Assembly: GCA_013400975.1 (NCBI GenBank)
Contig: WBMZ01004782.1
Span: 186,001 to 250,000 of the forward strand
Direction of reading: 5' to 3'
DNA from: Atrichornis clamosus
Lineage: Eukaryota > Chordata > Aves > Passeriformes > Menuridae
Length of the DNA: 64,000 nt
The notes beneath the pieces are model-generated. The model ran no database searches, was not told the DNA's origin, and saw only the letters and a list, made by a program, of their open reading frames with translations. Positions within the stretch are counted from its first letter, which is position 1. Every line of letters starts with the position of its first letter. Made by a program: the position numbers and the translations under genes. Below, piece by piece: positions 26,701-37,325 of this stretch.

Positions 26701-29700
26701 TTAATCTGAATAGGTAAAAGTTCCATGGAATCAAAATTCTAGATGTTGTCTATTTTTTTATCTCTAAGCATCCTTTACTGAATACTCTTAGTGAAATGTG
26801 GGTGGCATTGAAGCTCACAGATACAGTAGAAAGGCTCTTATTTTCTTATGTGGATTTCAGAAGTGAGAATACCTGGTTCTATGAAAGACCTTATATGAAA
26901 TCTAGATATAATAATATAAGGTTTTCTTAAAATGTAAATCAATTATGCATCAGTTTTTCTTTTACCCCTCCCCTGTGCCCATTCCCAATCAATGAAACAA
27001 AGAAAGGAAAGAGAGCAGAAGGACATTGATGGTGGATTAACAATGAAGGACAGTTTTACACTTACAGCGGGAATGCACTCGTTATGTTTGTAGTATGTCG
27101 TATATTCTGCCAAATTGTACTGTTTAAAACCAGTATTTTCTGTTAGAAATTTTGAGTACAGATAGAATTTTCTTAGAATTTACAAGTAAATTTGTTTCTT
27201 AGTATATGAGCTAATTTTTAAAATTGGTTTAAAAATTTAGCACTTTCTATCAGAATTTGCCACAGACTTTTTAAATAACAAAATAATTTTTCAGACATGT
27301 GGCTTAGCAAAATCTCATTGAATGTTGTTACACAGGCATTACATGAAAACTGAATGCTCATTTTAGGATTATATTTTTTATTTATTTTTTTTCTTTTTCT
27401 GGTATAATGTATGAATTACAATTTTGTTTCAGTGACTTGAAAGACTGACTACTTTTTTCCCCATAATGGCACCTAATTTAACTGCTGAACACAAGGTCAG
27501 TACTATTTTTGAGGAGATATGTGGGCCACATTTTATTTACTTTGAAATTCTTACTGTTTATTCTACATCCCACTCTCTTTCCTTCTTTCAGCTACATTCC
27601 CCAATTCTACTTTTTTTATATAAGGAAAGAGAACTCTAGTTAGTACATCTTTTTACTGTACTTAAAGCAGGAAAGCAAGTGTTGTATATCCCCAAATTTA
27701 AATTTAATTCCCTTAGATACTCATTATCCCAGACCTGGAAGGCTAGAACATTTATCCTATTGATTTCAAAGGTTACAGAATTTCAAGTTCTTTCTGTTCT
27801 TGCATAAATAGGTGAAAATGAGAAAACTCTTCTCCAGTCAGTAGTTCAAAGATAGCTGATTAGGTTTTACAGAGCAACAAAACTAGCAATGCCAATCTGT
27901 GAGCTCAATTCAAGCTTGCTTTGACTAAAGCATTAAGGCTAGCTGAGTAGAATAGAAGTGATAAGAATATAGTTATCATTCATATTATCCATTTCTATTC
28001 TCACCTCTTATCTGCCACAGATTGCTAATAGGAGGGACTTGACAAAAAAGGAGTGAAAGCACAGTAAAACTAAAACCCTTTAATATTTAGGTAGAAAAGT
28101 TCACCTGACTAATTGGTTTCTTAGTTCAGGTTTTTCTGGATATTGCAATGAAAGACACAACCGTTTTCTTATGAGTTTTCTGGGCACTGAAAACATTATG
28201 TCTCTTATCTGGTGGAATCAATGGCCAAATTCCCTTGCTTAAGATCATGCATTTCTTCAGTTTGATTGCAATTCTGATTAGGTTCCCTCCCTTCAGCTCT
28301 GTAGTGTAACTGTCTGTTGAGAGCTACTCTAGAGGAATTTTCCAGTCAATAAGGATACCTGATATCACTGCCATTTTAGACCACAGGTATATTCTTTAGG
28401 TCTTTGACATATTGAAAATTTAGCAAATTTGAATAAATGCTATTTGAAAGTCTTGCGGGATGTCATTTTCATATATCATTGTTTTTACCATGCCTTTTCA
28501 ACACTGTTGTCATCCATGGTGTTGATAGTGCCACTCATTTTTAAGTCAAAAGTATTAAAGTTACATAACATTTAGTGAAAATGTTTAATATCATAACATA
28601 TTATTTCATTAATAATCTCTTCATTACACCTAAAATGGCGTCAGATTGATTACTTTCTTTTCTTACTATTTATCTACAAATTAATCTTTCAACTTGAATT
28701 AGTGCATTTATTAATAAAAACATTCTTATAAAATGTTCTAAGTTTAAAATTATGAGTTATACATTTTTTCTTTGTAATTTGTCAAAATTGAAGGTCTATT
28801 TTCCTGATGTTTTTATATGATCATTTTTATCATGGCTTTGAATTAGTTTTCTACATCTATCTAATTTAGAGTTGCTTTACAGTAGGGTGGAAATCCTATA
28901 CATTAGTTCTGTTTCAGGTGATTTAGTTAATGTGATAGTTATAATGAGTAAGAAGATTTCCTGGATTAAATGATTGGTTGGATTAAAGGCAAATGAATCT
29001 GCTTCAGCAATGAGAAACCTGGTTAAAATACTGACATTTGAGTAACATTTAACATGCACTATTAAGTCTAGTCTTCATCAAGAAACTGGGGGAAAATCAT
29101 TGTCGCCCTAAAGTATAAAGACGCATATGTATATGCATGCATTAAGTGTGTATGAATATTTTTTCATCTCTAGACTAGTGCCCATACAAAACAAAGAAAA
29201 AGACCCAACTAAACTTCAGAACAGGAAAAGGAGCAGGGAATAATGTACAAAATTTTGAACATTCAAAACTAATAAACCAAGCCAATATGTGTGTGCATGC
29301 TTAGGTATGTTTTCAAGTGAGACTCATCTTTACCATATCCAGGTTCCAAAAAGAGTGAGAATGTAGTGATGCAAATTTATTTTCATAGTCAGTTTTGGCT
29401 TCCTCCTCCTTCTGTTGTTCATTGCATGTACAAACACAAGAAAACTCAGAGCTTAGAAAATAACTTTTTTGATGCCTAGCAGAAATAGTACCACCCAAGT
29501 CAGTTATGAGATCTTTTCTTACAGTACTTATTAAATTTTCTCAGCAGGTTGCTATGTTCTCCATGCTCAGCAACAGCCAGCTCTTCACTTCTATAAAACA
29601 ACATCTAAACTCCATAAAGGATCCATTATCTGTAGAATTCTAAATACAGTCCTTACACAGAAGCAGCACACAGAGGAAGCACTCTCATCAGGCACCATTT

Positions 29701-30005
29701 GATAAGAACATCATAAAAACATCATCTGTTGCTCTGGTGGGGGTGGTGAGTATCTTTAGCCTAGTCATGTAGAACGGCAATAATTGAGGAGTCTCAGCTT
29801 GGTCACAGTCGGTGTCATTCTGCAGTTTGTTAGCCAGTGGGACTAATACAGCTGTATTGCCCTAAAAGTCAAATTGAACCAGAATGCACAGAAGTATCAC
29901 TCAGGAAAAGGTTTTGATGCTTTGCTCAGCTAGTAATTTCTTCTTGCTTGCTAATAACTGTTGCCAGAGATTTCTTTCCCCTTTTTTTCTGCCCTTTCCC
30001 ACTTT
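23785..30005. other. Gene-free AT-rich DNA
   Basis: No gene or named repeat is seen in about 6 kb. There is a short CAAA/CAAAA run at 24661-24693 and a poly-T run near 24920-24937. Frames are below 100 codons with no domain. This is the longest stretch here without an identifiable insertion, apart from parts of 37-44 kb. Confidence 0.55.
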
Positions 30006-30010
30006 TGCAT
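30006..30010. repeat. Left target-site duplication TGCAT
   Basis: The five bases TGCAT directly precede the LTR start 'TGTCCCGG'. The same five bases directly follow the other LTR end at 30714-30718. Confidence 0.75.
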
Positions 30011-30713
30011 TGTCCCGGTTTGGAACAATATAAGGAGGAAAATGCCCTCCCAGAGGAAGGTAGACTATCAGCCACCCCTTCCCCACCAGGCCTGAACAGA
30101 GGCAATTCCTTGGAGGTAGAATGAAAAAAAACCCCCTGTTTTATTTACAAGGCATAGGAAAGAAATGAACAACATTAAATGATAAGCTACTTGTGATGGA
30201 GAAACCTGTGTACAGTACAGAGTCCTTGGCGTGGTTCCCCGCTGACGGGCCGAGGCAGGGCCCCTCCCCCCGGCGATGACGGCGATAGGATGACCTTCTG
30301 TCCTGGATCCCAATTCAGTTGAAAAGCAGTTTCAGGGAAAAAGAAAAGATCCCAAGGAAAAAAAAATTGCTTTCCGTCTCTCTCCCTTGAGAAACAGAGC
30401 TGGAAAAAAACTGGCCAAAACAAAAAACAAAACAACAAAACAAAACTAAGCAAAACAAAAAACCCCCAAACAAACAAACAAACAAAAACCAACAAAAAAC
30501 CTCTCTCTTCCCTGCTGCCTATGGCAGAGCTGAGAGCTTAGGAGTGAGTGAGAGAAGAAAAAAATAAAACCAAACCTGTCCGAGTCCCAGCACAGGAGTG
30601 TTTGTGTTTGTCCTTGAAAATTCTTGGAATCGAGTCAGAGGCACAGAATTCATGTTTAGTATACAGCGGCGATATGAGATAACAAAATGGTGTCATATGC
30701 TCAACCCAAGACA
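30011..30713 (-). mobile_element. Solo endogenous retrovirus LTR with intact ends
   Basis: The 703-bp element begins TGTC and ends GACA, the inverted TG...CA ends expected of an LTR, and is bounded by TGCAT on both sides. Orientation is judged minus: on that strand the element ends '...AAACCGGGACA', a form common at avian LTR 3' ends, with a poly(A) signal AATAAA at the complement of 30140-30145 about 130 bp from that end. A CAAAA-rich simple stretch lies at about 30418-30500, and a CpG-containing GC-rich part at 30230-30300. A 5-bp duplication is typical of ERVL-type (class III) elements, so that class is suggested but not proven. No internal viral sequence remains, consistent with recombination between two LTRs. 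Open frames in it (up to 102 codons) are not genes. Confidence 0.8.
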
Positions 30714-30718
30714 TGCAT
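30714..30718. repeat. Right target-site duplication TGCAT
   Basis: This matches the five bases at 30006-30010 exactly and abuts the 'GACA' end of the LTR. Confidence 0.75.
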
Positions 30719-31550
30719 TTTAAGAATTTTTTTGTATTTTTTTGTCAAGATATGTTCCTCATAGAAGTAAAACATTTTCATGGAAAATACAAGTTATGAC
30801 AAAACTTTCTACGCTTCAGGGTGAAATTATTAATTATAAAAGGCCATTACAAAAAATAGACCACCGGCTTAGTGGTTCAGTTAATCATCTCAAGAGTGAG
30901 CAAAATTTTAATGTCTACAATGTTATTTAAAGCAAGAATTAAGTTTGGCTCTTCCTAAAGTCAAGCAAGTATCCTCATGCCTCCATGTCTTTGAAGGGAT
31001 TATTTGCTTAGTGACAAATTTCAGTTTTATGCTGGTGGAAAATAAAAATATCTTTCAACATTTTGACATTTTATATGTGAAACAGAATTCATGTTTACCA
31101 GACAGTTTTTATGTTTCTGATAAAATTTGTTATTTATTTCCCACAGCCCCAACTAACAGTGAGCTCCTGCATTCTGGCAGCTCAAATACTTAGTTGTTTA
31201 TTTTTACCGTACAATAAACCAAATAACATTGTTCTGGGTTTGAAATCTAGTGTAGCTCATAGCTTTTTCTGATGTAAATTTTCACAAATACTCCTTTTCT
31301 ATGAATCCAGATAAAAAGTGATATTCACAACATTCTGATAGTACAATTGAAAATAAAACTAAAAGAGTACTTGACATAAGCAAATGAAATATCAGATTCT
31401 GTTGAAACCTATGTAAGGCATAATTCCTACAGTTCTGCTGACAGCTGTATTTCATCCACCTCTTCCCCAAATAAAGGCAAATTATATAACTGAGATGAGC
31501 AGCCTATAAAGAGGCTTCATTTCCTTAACCAAACATATTACTATTTGGGA
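30719..31550. other. Gene-free spacer between two LTR elements
   Basis: AT-rich sequence with no recognisable repeat. Frames of 60 to 82 codons on both strands carry no motif. Confidence 0.5.
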
Positions 31551-32118
31551 TGTGTGGAGGGCTAGGAGTCCGTTGCACTCCCCTGGAGAAGTCAGAGATA
31601 AGCTACTTTCCTCTGGGTCAGGGTGAGATCCCAACGTGCCCTGCTTCTCCATGGCAATAGCCTGTACCCTGTTGGCCAACTGGTTTCTACCCCACCCCCT
31701 GCCTTTCCCATAAAAAGCCCCGCTTCTCCTGAGAGGCAGGGAGGTTTTGTCTCTGGCCTCCCCTTCGCAGGGTGCTCGGACAATAAAGGCGGCCTCTGCG
31801 GAACTGCCGTGCGGGGCTCCTGTCTCGCTGTCCCCGTGTTTGCCTTGGGCCATTTCACAAGGAACTAGATCACAAAGAGCCGAAATCACTTGTAGCAGAG
31901 AAGCTGCTGCACTTGCTGGGATCGCCTGTGGCCCAGGGAGATCTGCCAGCACCCCTCCCTGGAAGGGCTGTTCCCTGCGGGACGCTCTCTATCCGGGAAG
32001 GTCGCGGCGTGCTGGTGCTGAGCTGCACCGGATACCCCTGCGACAAGGATGACCAAAAGTATCCCCAATAGTCACTAGCTTCTATTCCATAGGACTCCCA
32101 CAGTTTTGTTGCTATATC
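31551..32118 (+). mobile_element. Retroviral LTR plus leader of a truncated provirus
   Basis: The likely LTR is about 31551-31857. It has a U3 part, a TATA-like 'cataaaaagccccgc' near 31708, a GC-rich start region ('gagaggcagggaggttttgt'), the poly(A) signal AATAAA at about 31782, and a short U5. A further 260 bp ('aggaactagatcacaaag' onward, with 'gggaaggtcgcggcgtgctg' near 31997) reads like the untranslated leader that follows a 5' LTR. The element is lost from about 32118, before any gag, pol or env gene can be seen. The CpG and GC content is far above the neighbours. The 156-codon and other frames here are by-products. I assign the family only loosely (gammaretrovirus-like layout), and the ends are approximate. 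Confidence 0.65.
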
Positions 32119-33698
32119 GGCCATCTTCTTATACCTTGAATATCTCAGAGGAATTCAAATGACACTTGAACCTCCTGTTTAGGCAACAAGCTCAGGTTCT
32201 GTAGAACTTATTTTTTATTGACCAAGTTTATCAAACAAATATAAACCTGAAAGAGAATTCTTTTGTATGGCAGTCAGTAAGATCATGTGAACCTTTTATG
32301 TACCCCTCATCAGTGCAATTTCATTCTGAAAATGTTATTAAGATGTAAAGTTACAGTAAGTAGAGGATGTTTATTGCATAGTTTGATTATTTAATTTTTT
32401 AATTAACATTTATAGTTCTACTGGTAATTATGTATTCTTATAATCACAATAACATACGCTTCTAAACTACCTTTGATATCTATATGTAAATGTAGCTGGT
32501 TGGCAATTTAAACCAAAATCATTAATTAGTATTTGAAAGTTATGTAAACTGCCATGATATCATATTTAAGTAACAGTAGCAATTTTCATGGCAACTGAGC
32601 TCTCAGGAAGACTGCCAATCTTCAATCAGATGAGTTCCCAATGCCAAAAGTAAAGTACAATCTATAGTTGCTGAAACATAAATCATTTGCTGTATTCTAT
32701 ATTCTTTTTCTATATTCTTTTTCACTGTTAGTTCTTTCTTTATATCAGATGCAAAAACCAGGTTTAAAAATATTGTTCTTACCAAACTTTGAGGCAAAAT
32801 ATCTCAGTTCAAAGGACTGGACTTATGAGTTGTTTTGTTTTGTCTTTCTCTTGCTTTACAAAGAGAACTCCACAGAATTTCTTTCTGAATGATCTTGTAA
32901 GTCTCAGAATACGAGTTTCTTGTGTTGCCTGGGAAACAGCTTTAGGTAAACCAAGAAAACCACATTTCGTTTGGTATAAAAATGTTGACTTGGAGAACTA
33001 TACTGTCACCAGTTCAGAGTTTTAAGTATGTTGGCATCTATCATGCTAGTGTAACCGATAAGATTTCTACAAACATGGATGTCTTTATGCTATGAAGTTT
33101 TCTGGTGGGCCCTTTGCCAGTAAAGCATGGAATAACATTATGGATTCACTGCACATTTGCCACGGAATTTTCCACAGGCAGTTTGTGAAATGTTTATGGA
33201 TCCTTCATAGGCTACAGACAAGTTCAAAGGGATCATTAATTGCAGTAAAATCAGGCTGGAGGTTGTAAGTATCTGCTTCTAAAAAAGCATCAAGATCAAA
33301 TGAATCATGATCTTATCAATTAACCCGGCTCCAGACTGAGCACTATAAAAGTTGTAAGTGCCATGAGAATTTCTTTGGATTACCATCTCAGGTGTTCCTC
33401 TCAGGACACACTTGCTGACTGGTAGCATCTAGTGTCTTTTAAAATGCTTTAGAGTATATATTCTCTAAACCCCCAGAACATTTTTCAGCCTGTTTGGACT
33501 TTCTCAGTACACTGAGACATATCAAATAGCATCAGACAAGGAAGTTTAGGTAACTGAATAGATTCCAAAGTCAAAATATTTAAAGGAATTTGGAGCTGTT
33601 AGATTTCATTTCAGAGATTTACTTATTTCATTTGCTGGCATGCAGGGGTAATGTCATTTTAGAAGCCCCGTGGAACTTCGCTTCACTTGCAGCTGCAG
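32119..33698. other. Gene-free DNA
   Basis: No gene is seen. A short imperfect tandem of 'ctatattctttttctatatt' type lies near 32695-32725. The part 33040-33360 is repeat-free and of more even base composition, with 'atcaaatgaatcatgatc' and 'caattaaccc'. It could be conserved noncoding sequence, but that is only an impression. Confidence 0.5.
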
Positions 33699-33890
33699 CA
33701 CAGAATCACGGAAAGGCTTGGGTTGGAAGAGATACTAAATATGATCCAGTTGCAAAACCCCTGCCATGGGCACGGGCACCTTCCACTAGACCAGGTTGCT
33801 CAGAACCCCTCCAATCTGATCTCCCACATTTCCAGGAATGGCACATCCACAACTTGTCCGGGCAATCTGTTCCAATGTCTCCCTTCTTTC
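33699..33890 (-). mobile_element. CR1 LINE 3' end (reverse orientation)
   Basis: The complement of the standard avian CR1 3' end: 'cagaatcacggaaaggcttg', then 'ccctgccatgggcacgggca', then 'actagaccaggttgctcaga', then 'ggcacatccacaacttgtcc'. The element is cut off within the region just upstream of the 3' end. Sequence divergence is moderate. Confidence 0.92.
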
Positions 33891-35142
33891 CAATAGGCTC
33901 TATGGATGTCTTGGATATCATAGTGGCCCTGAACCTTCAGTCTTTCAAAGAAAAAAATTCATATCTGATTCCAGTAGGGGATTAAGACTGGTGAAATCCG
34001 GCTGATTCCATTTAGCCAATGGTAAAATATACATGGGTATAGTTCCAGATGCATCATGGTCCTCATTCTTCCCTGCTGAGTGCATTATGTTCTGAGAATG
34101 TCTGAAAGCACAGAGTATGGCTGTGATAGATGTGTGATAGATGGATCTGCTCTCTGATGCATTTATGTGCTGGACTGATGTGGCTGAAGGGCTTCTAAAG
34201 TGAATCTGGTTAATGACCAGCTGGCTTGGAGCATATGTGGAGTGAGTCTGAAACTTTTTGCATATACATGTGTGTACCTACACCCTTTTCGTTTTTATAA
34301 AGAAAAGAGTTCTGATTATGGTGAAATTTATGAAAAAAGGTTTTGAAAAAAATATTAAAAAATGGGAGACTTTCTTTTGTTATAAATAGACAATGAGTTC
34401 ATACAAGTCCTTTGAACATGTTTCTTCATTGCTGTTGAAGATCTTGATATATTTGGGATGAAACATACAATTCTTATATGAAAAGTTTTACTCAATTTTT
34501 TTAATGTGTGCATCACATAAAATGGTTTATCTCAGTTGTTTCAGGATATGTGCATGATATCAAATAGCAAAAACATCTTTTCAAGAAAATATCAAAATAC
34601 TATAAAAACATTTAAATGCAGTGATTGTTGTTCAGAAACTTACCTCTGACAAAATCTGGGAATTTTTTTCCCAAATTTTTTCCTTATGTGTTCACTCAGT
34701 TTCAATATGATAATTTTTTACTCTCATTTTTTACTTCCTATAAATAACTTAGTGTAGACAGTACAGACTGCAAAGCAATCTGTGTGGGAGTGTGTGTAGT
34801 GTGTGTTGGTGTGTGAGAGAGGACCTCGAGCAAAGGAATTCAGAAAACCTTTAAACACTACTATTGTAAAAAGTAGTAAAATCCCACATTTTCTGGTGAC
34901 TAAACTGGCTACTAGTTAACATCTTGCTACTAACCAGACCAGAAAAAAATCTTTTAAAATTCTCTCACTAATGATTTATTGTGTTCTGACTGTACAGTAT
35001 ATTAAAATCATATATAGTAAAGCCCAGAATTAGTCTTCTTACATGATATTAATTATGTCTATAAAAAGCCTAATGGGAAATTCAACCCTGATTAAGTACT
35101 TTCAGCATTATTAGCCATAATAAATCTAATATACAGTTGGCT
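33891..35142. other. Gene-free DNA
   Basis: No gene or recognisable repeat is seen. A degenerate GT-rich patch lies near 34782-34818. Confidence 0.5.
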
Positions 35143-35645
35143 TTAAGTATTATTTATACATACACTATTACGGGCTGGAGTTCCCAACTCCTTTAAAAAT
35201 TTTGGTAATTTTTTATTGGTTAGTAAATTAGCATCATGCACTTTATAGTGAATGCCAAAGTTATCCAGAAATTCAGTAAACTCACTTTTATCATAGTTGC
35301 CAAGATGTTGTCTTGAAATACGCACACAGTAATAGAATATTCATCACAAGGCTTTGTGAGAAAACAGGTTGCAAAAAAGTTTGCTTTAGGGTGAGAAAAA
35401 ATTCCCACTCCGCTACCAAAAACAGACTGAATCTCTCGACAGTATTTTATTGGATCAACTAATGTACAAATAGTAACAATATCGTTAGGTGAGGAAACCA
35501 GGAAGGATCTTTGGTTATACAGCAGTTGTACTGCAACAGAAATGGAATGTCTAGGATTGAGTTCTTGACAAAGCAGCAAGAGACAGACAATTTCATACAG
35601 GAACTTGCAGTCTAGATTGCTGCATAGTCCTCTTTTAGACAGCAA
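35143..35645 (-). pseudogene. Protein-like reading frame with one frame change: exon or pseudogene, unidentified
   Basis: On the minus strand one frame is open from about 35645 down to 35220 (about 140 codons). Its protein-like part includes 'AVQLLYNQRSFLVSSPNDIV' and 'GSGVGIFSHPKANFF', and runs to 'CDEYSITVC' near 35325. At that point a second frame becomes protein-like ('RISRQHLGNYDKSEF' to 'KLPKFLKELGTPARN') and ends at a stop near 35143. Two readings are possible. It may be a decayed retrocopy or other coding relic with a single indel near 35325. Or it may be a real exon ending at the strong donor AAAA|GTGAGT (35286/35285), with a possible acceptor AG near 35620-35633. Several CpGs are kept. 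I do not recognise the protein, no signal peptide or known domain is evident, and chance is not excluded. Confidence 0.3.
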
Positions 35646-37155
35646 AACAGACTAAGAACTTATTTTGCCATACAAACCTAAGTATATGATGTGCTTACTG
35701 ATATATATGTCTAAGAACATAGGCATTAAAATAAAACTGAAAAAATATTTTAAAATATTGTTATGATCTACCAGGACTTTTCTTCTAAGCATATTTTTCT
35801 GAATTTTTTGAGATCTGATTCACATTTGGAGATAGAGTTATGTTTTAATGAGGTGATTTTAATCATACATATTAGTTGCCTAAAATTGGATGAGATCAAT
35901 TGAAAACAATAGGTAATACTGAAGGTATGAACCATCAGCTGTCAACACCACATCTCTACAACTAGAATGAACCTTGCATTTATCTGTAGGGTTATTTTTA
36001 AAAAGATTTCCTTTAAAATGCATAATATAAGTTATTTCTTCTTGTTTTGTGAAAATTAACTCAGCTTTCATGAGAACTGTCCTGTGCCTGGGTTTACAGC
36101 AATTTATTTTGTCTTTTGCTTACTTAAGTAAATTTGACAGCTCAGAACGCTTCTGTCTTTGTAAAACATAACACATAATACAATTTTCTATAAACTATAT
36201 GTTGTAACAATGATATAACTATATTTTCTACTAGTACTAATATTTACCAAGGAGGAAAATAATTCCCTTTTCCTTAAACTGTCTGAATGATAGGCTTTTG
36301 TATAAAACACAAGATGAGAATATAGATAAATATAAGGGTTTCTTAATAAATAATTCTGATATTTTTAATTTTACTGATAATAAGTCAAAGAGAGTAATAT
36401 ATTTATTTTCTTTGTTGAATCCTAGTGTGCAAGTAGGCTCAGCATTTTTTGGAAATTAGGTAGTTTATCCTTAGTATAGCACTAGACCTTCAGGAAGAAC
36501 TTTTGTCCTTGGATGTCCCTCCAGTCTTGAAAGTGCACAGATGCGAATGCAGATGAACAGACTGAGAGTGTACAAGGGCACAAATCCTTGTTACAGAAAG
36601 CGACATATAAAGAAATTGGTGTCAGAAACATGACAGTCCTTGAGGACAGTAGAGAGACCATAACAGGAATTGTGTGGTACTTAAGATTATTTGTTTCCTG
36701 TGCCTTGGGCAGAATAATTTTGCTGCTGATCTGTTCAGTGAGAGAGACAATGTGATTCTCTCAAATCCTTTCACTTATACTGTAAGACTTAACGACTGGT
36801 TAACAACTTTTTTCCCAATTGAAATTACCAAATACAGCTGATACACTACTGTAATAATTATATTTTAAATAAAGTTTGAATTAATAAACTCCCCAATTTC
36901 ACTGCAGAACACTTTAAACTTTTACTATTCATCTTTTCTCTTTTATTTAGCTACCTAGACTTTTTAAACTATGCTTTGAAAGTGGTCTATAATACAACCC
37001 CTTTATTACGGCCTGAGAAACCAGCCAAAAGTTCATGTTTCAGTGCTTTGTTTCCAGTAGAAAAAAACAGTAGGAGAAGAAACTGATTAATTTGAATCAT
37101 GAGTTCCTGGTGTAGTTTTGGTTGTTTATAAAATAGGGTTTGTTTTTTTTTTCAG
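35646..37155. other. Gene-free AT-rich DNA
   Basis: No gene or recognisable repeat is seen. Several long A/T runs occur, and frames are under 65 codons. Confidence 0.5.
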
Positions 37156-37325
37156 GAACCCAAGATGACTCAAACAACAAGGGACTTCACTTTTATTTCC
37201 TACATTTTTTCTACTGATCCATATATCACTCCTCAAAAGACTTCACCCTGCCCTGAATTCTACTGCTACTACCTGGCTTCTGCACTTATCCATTATTATT
37301 TCTTTGCTGACCCATGGACTCACAG
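37156..37325 (+). other. Candidate exon, 170 nt, open throughout
   Basis: A long T tract ending 'ttttttttcag' is followed by 170 nt that stay open in one frame (starting EPKMTQTTRDF, ending FFADPWTHR) and then a donor-like CACAG|GTAAAC. The composition is pyrimidine-rich and the predicted peptide is not recognised. Splice-like borders around a 57-codon open stretch can occur by chance in 64 kb, so this is a low-confidence candidate only. Confidence 0.15.

Noticed and set aside
31482..31952. 156-codon minus-strand frame as a gene
   Set aside because: It runs antisense through a GC-rich LTR and leader, where long chance frames are expected.
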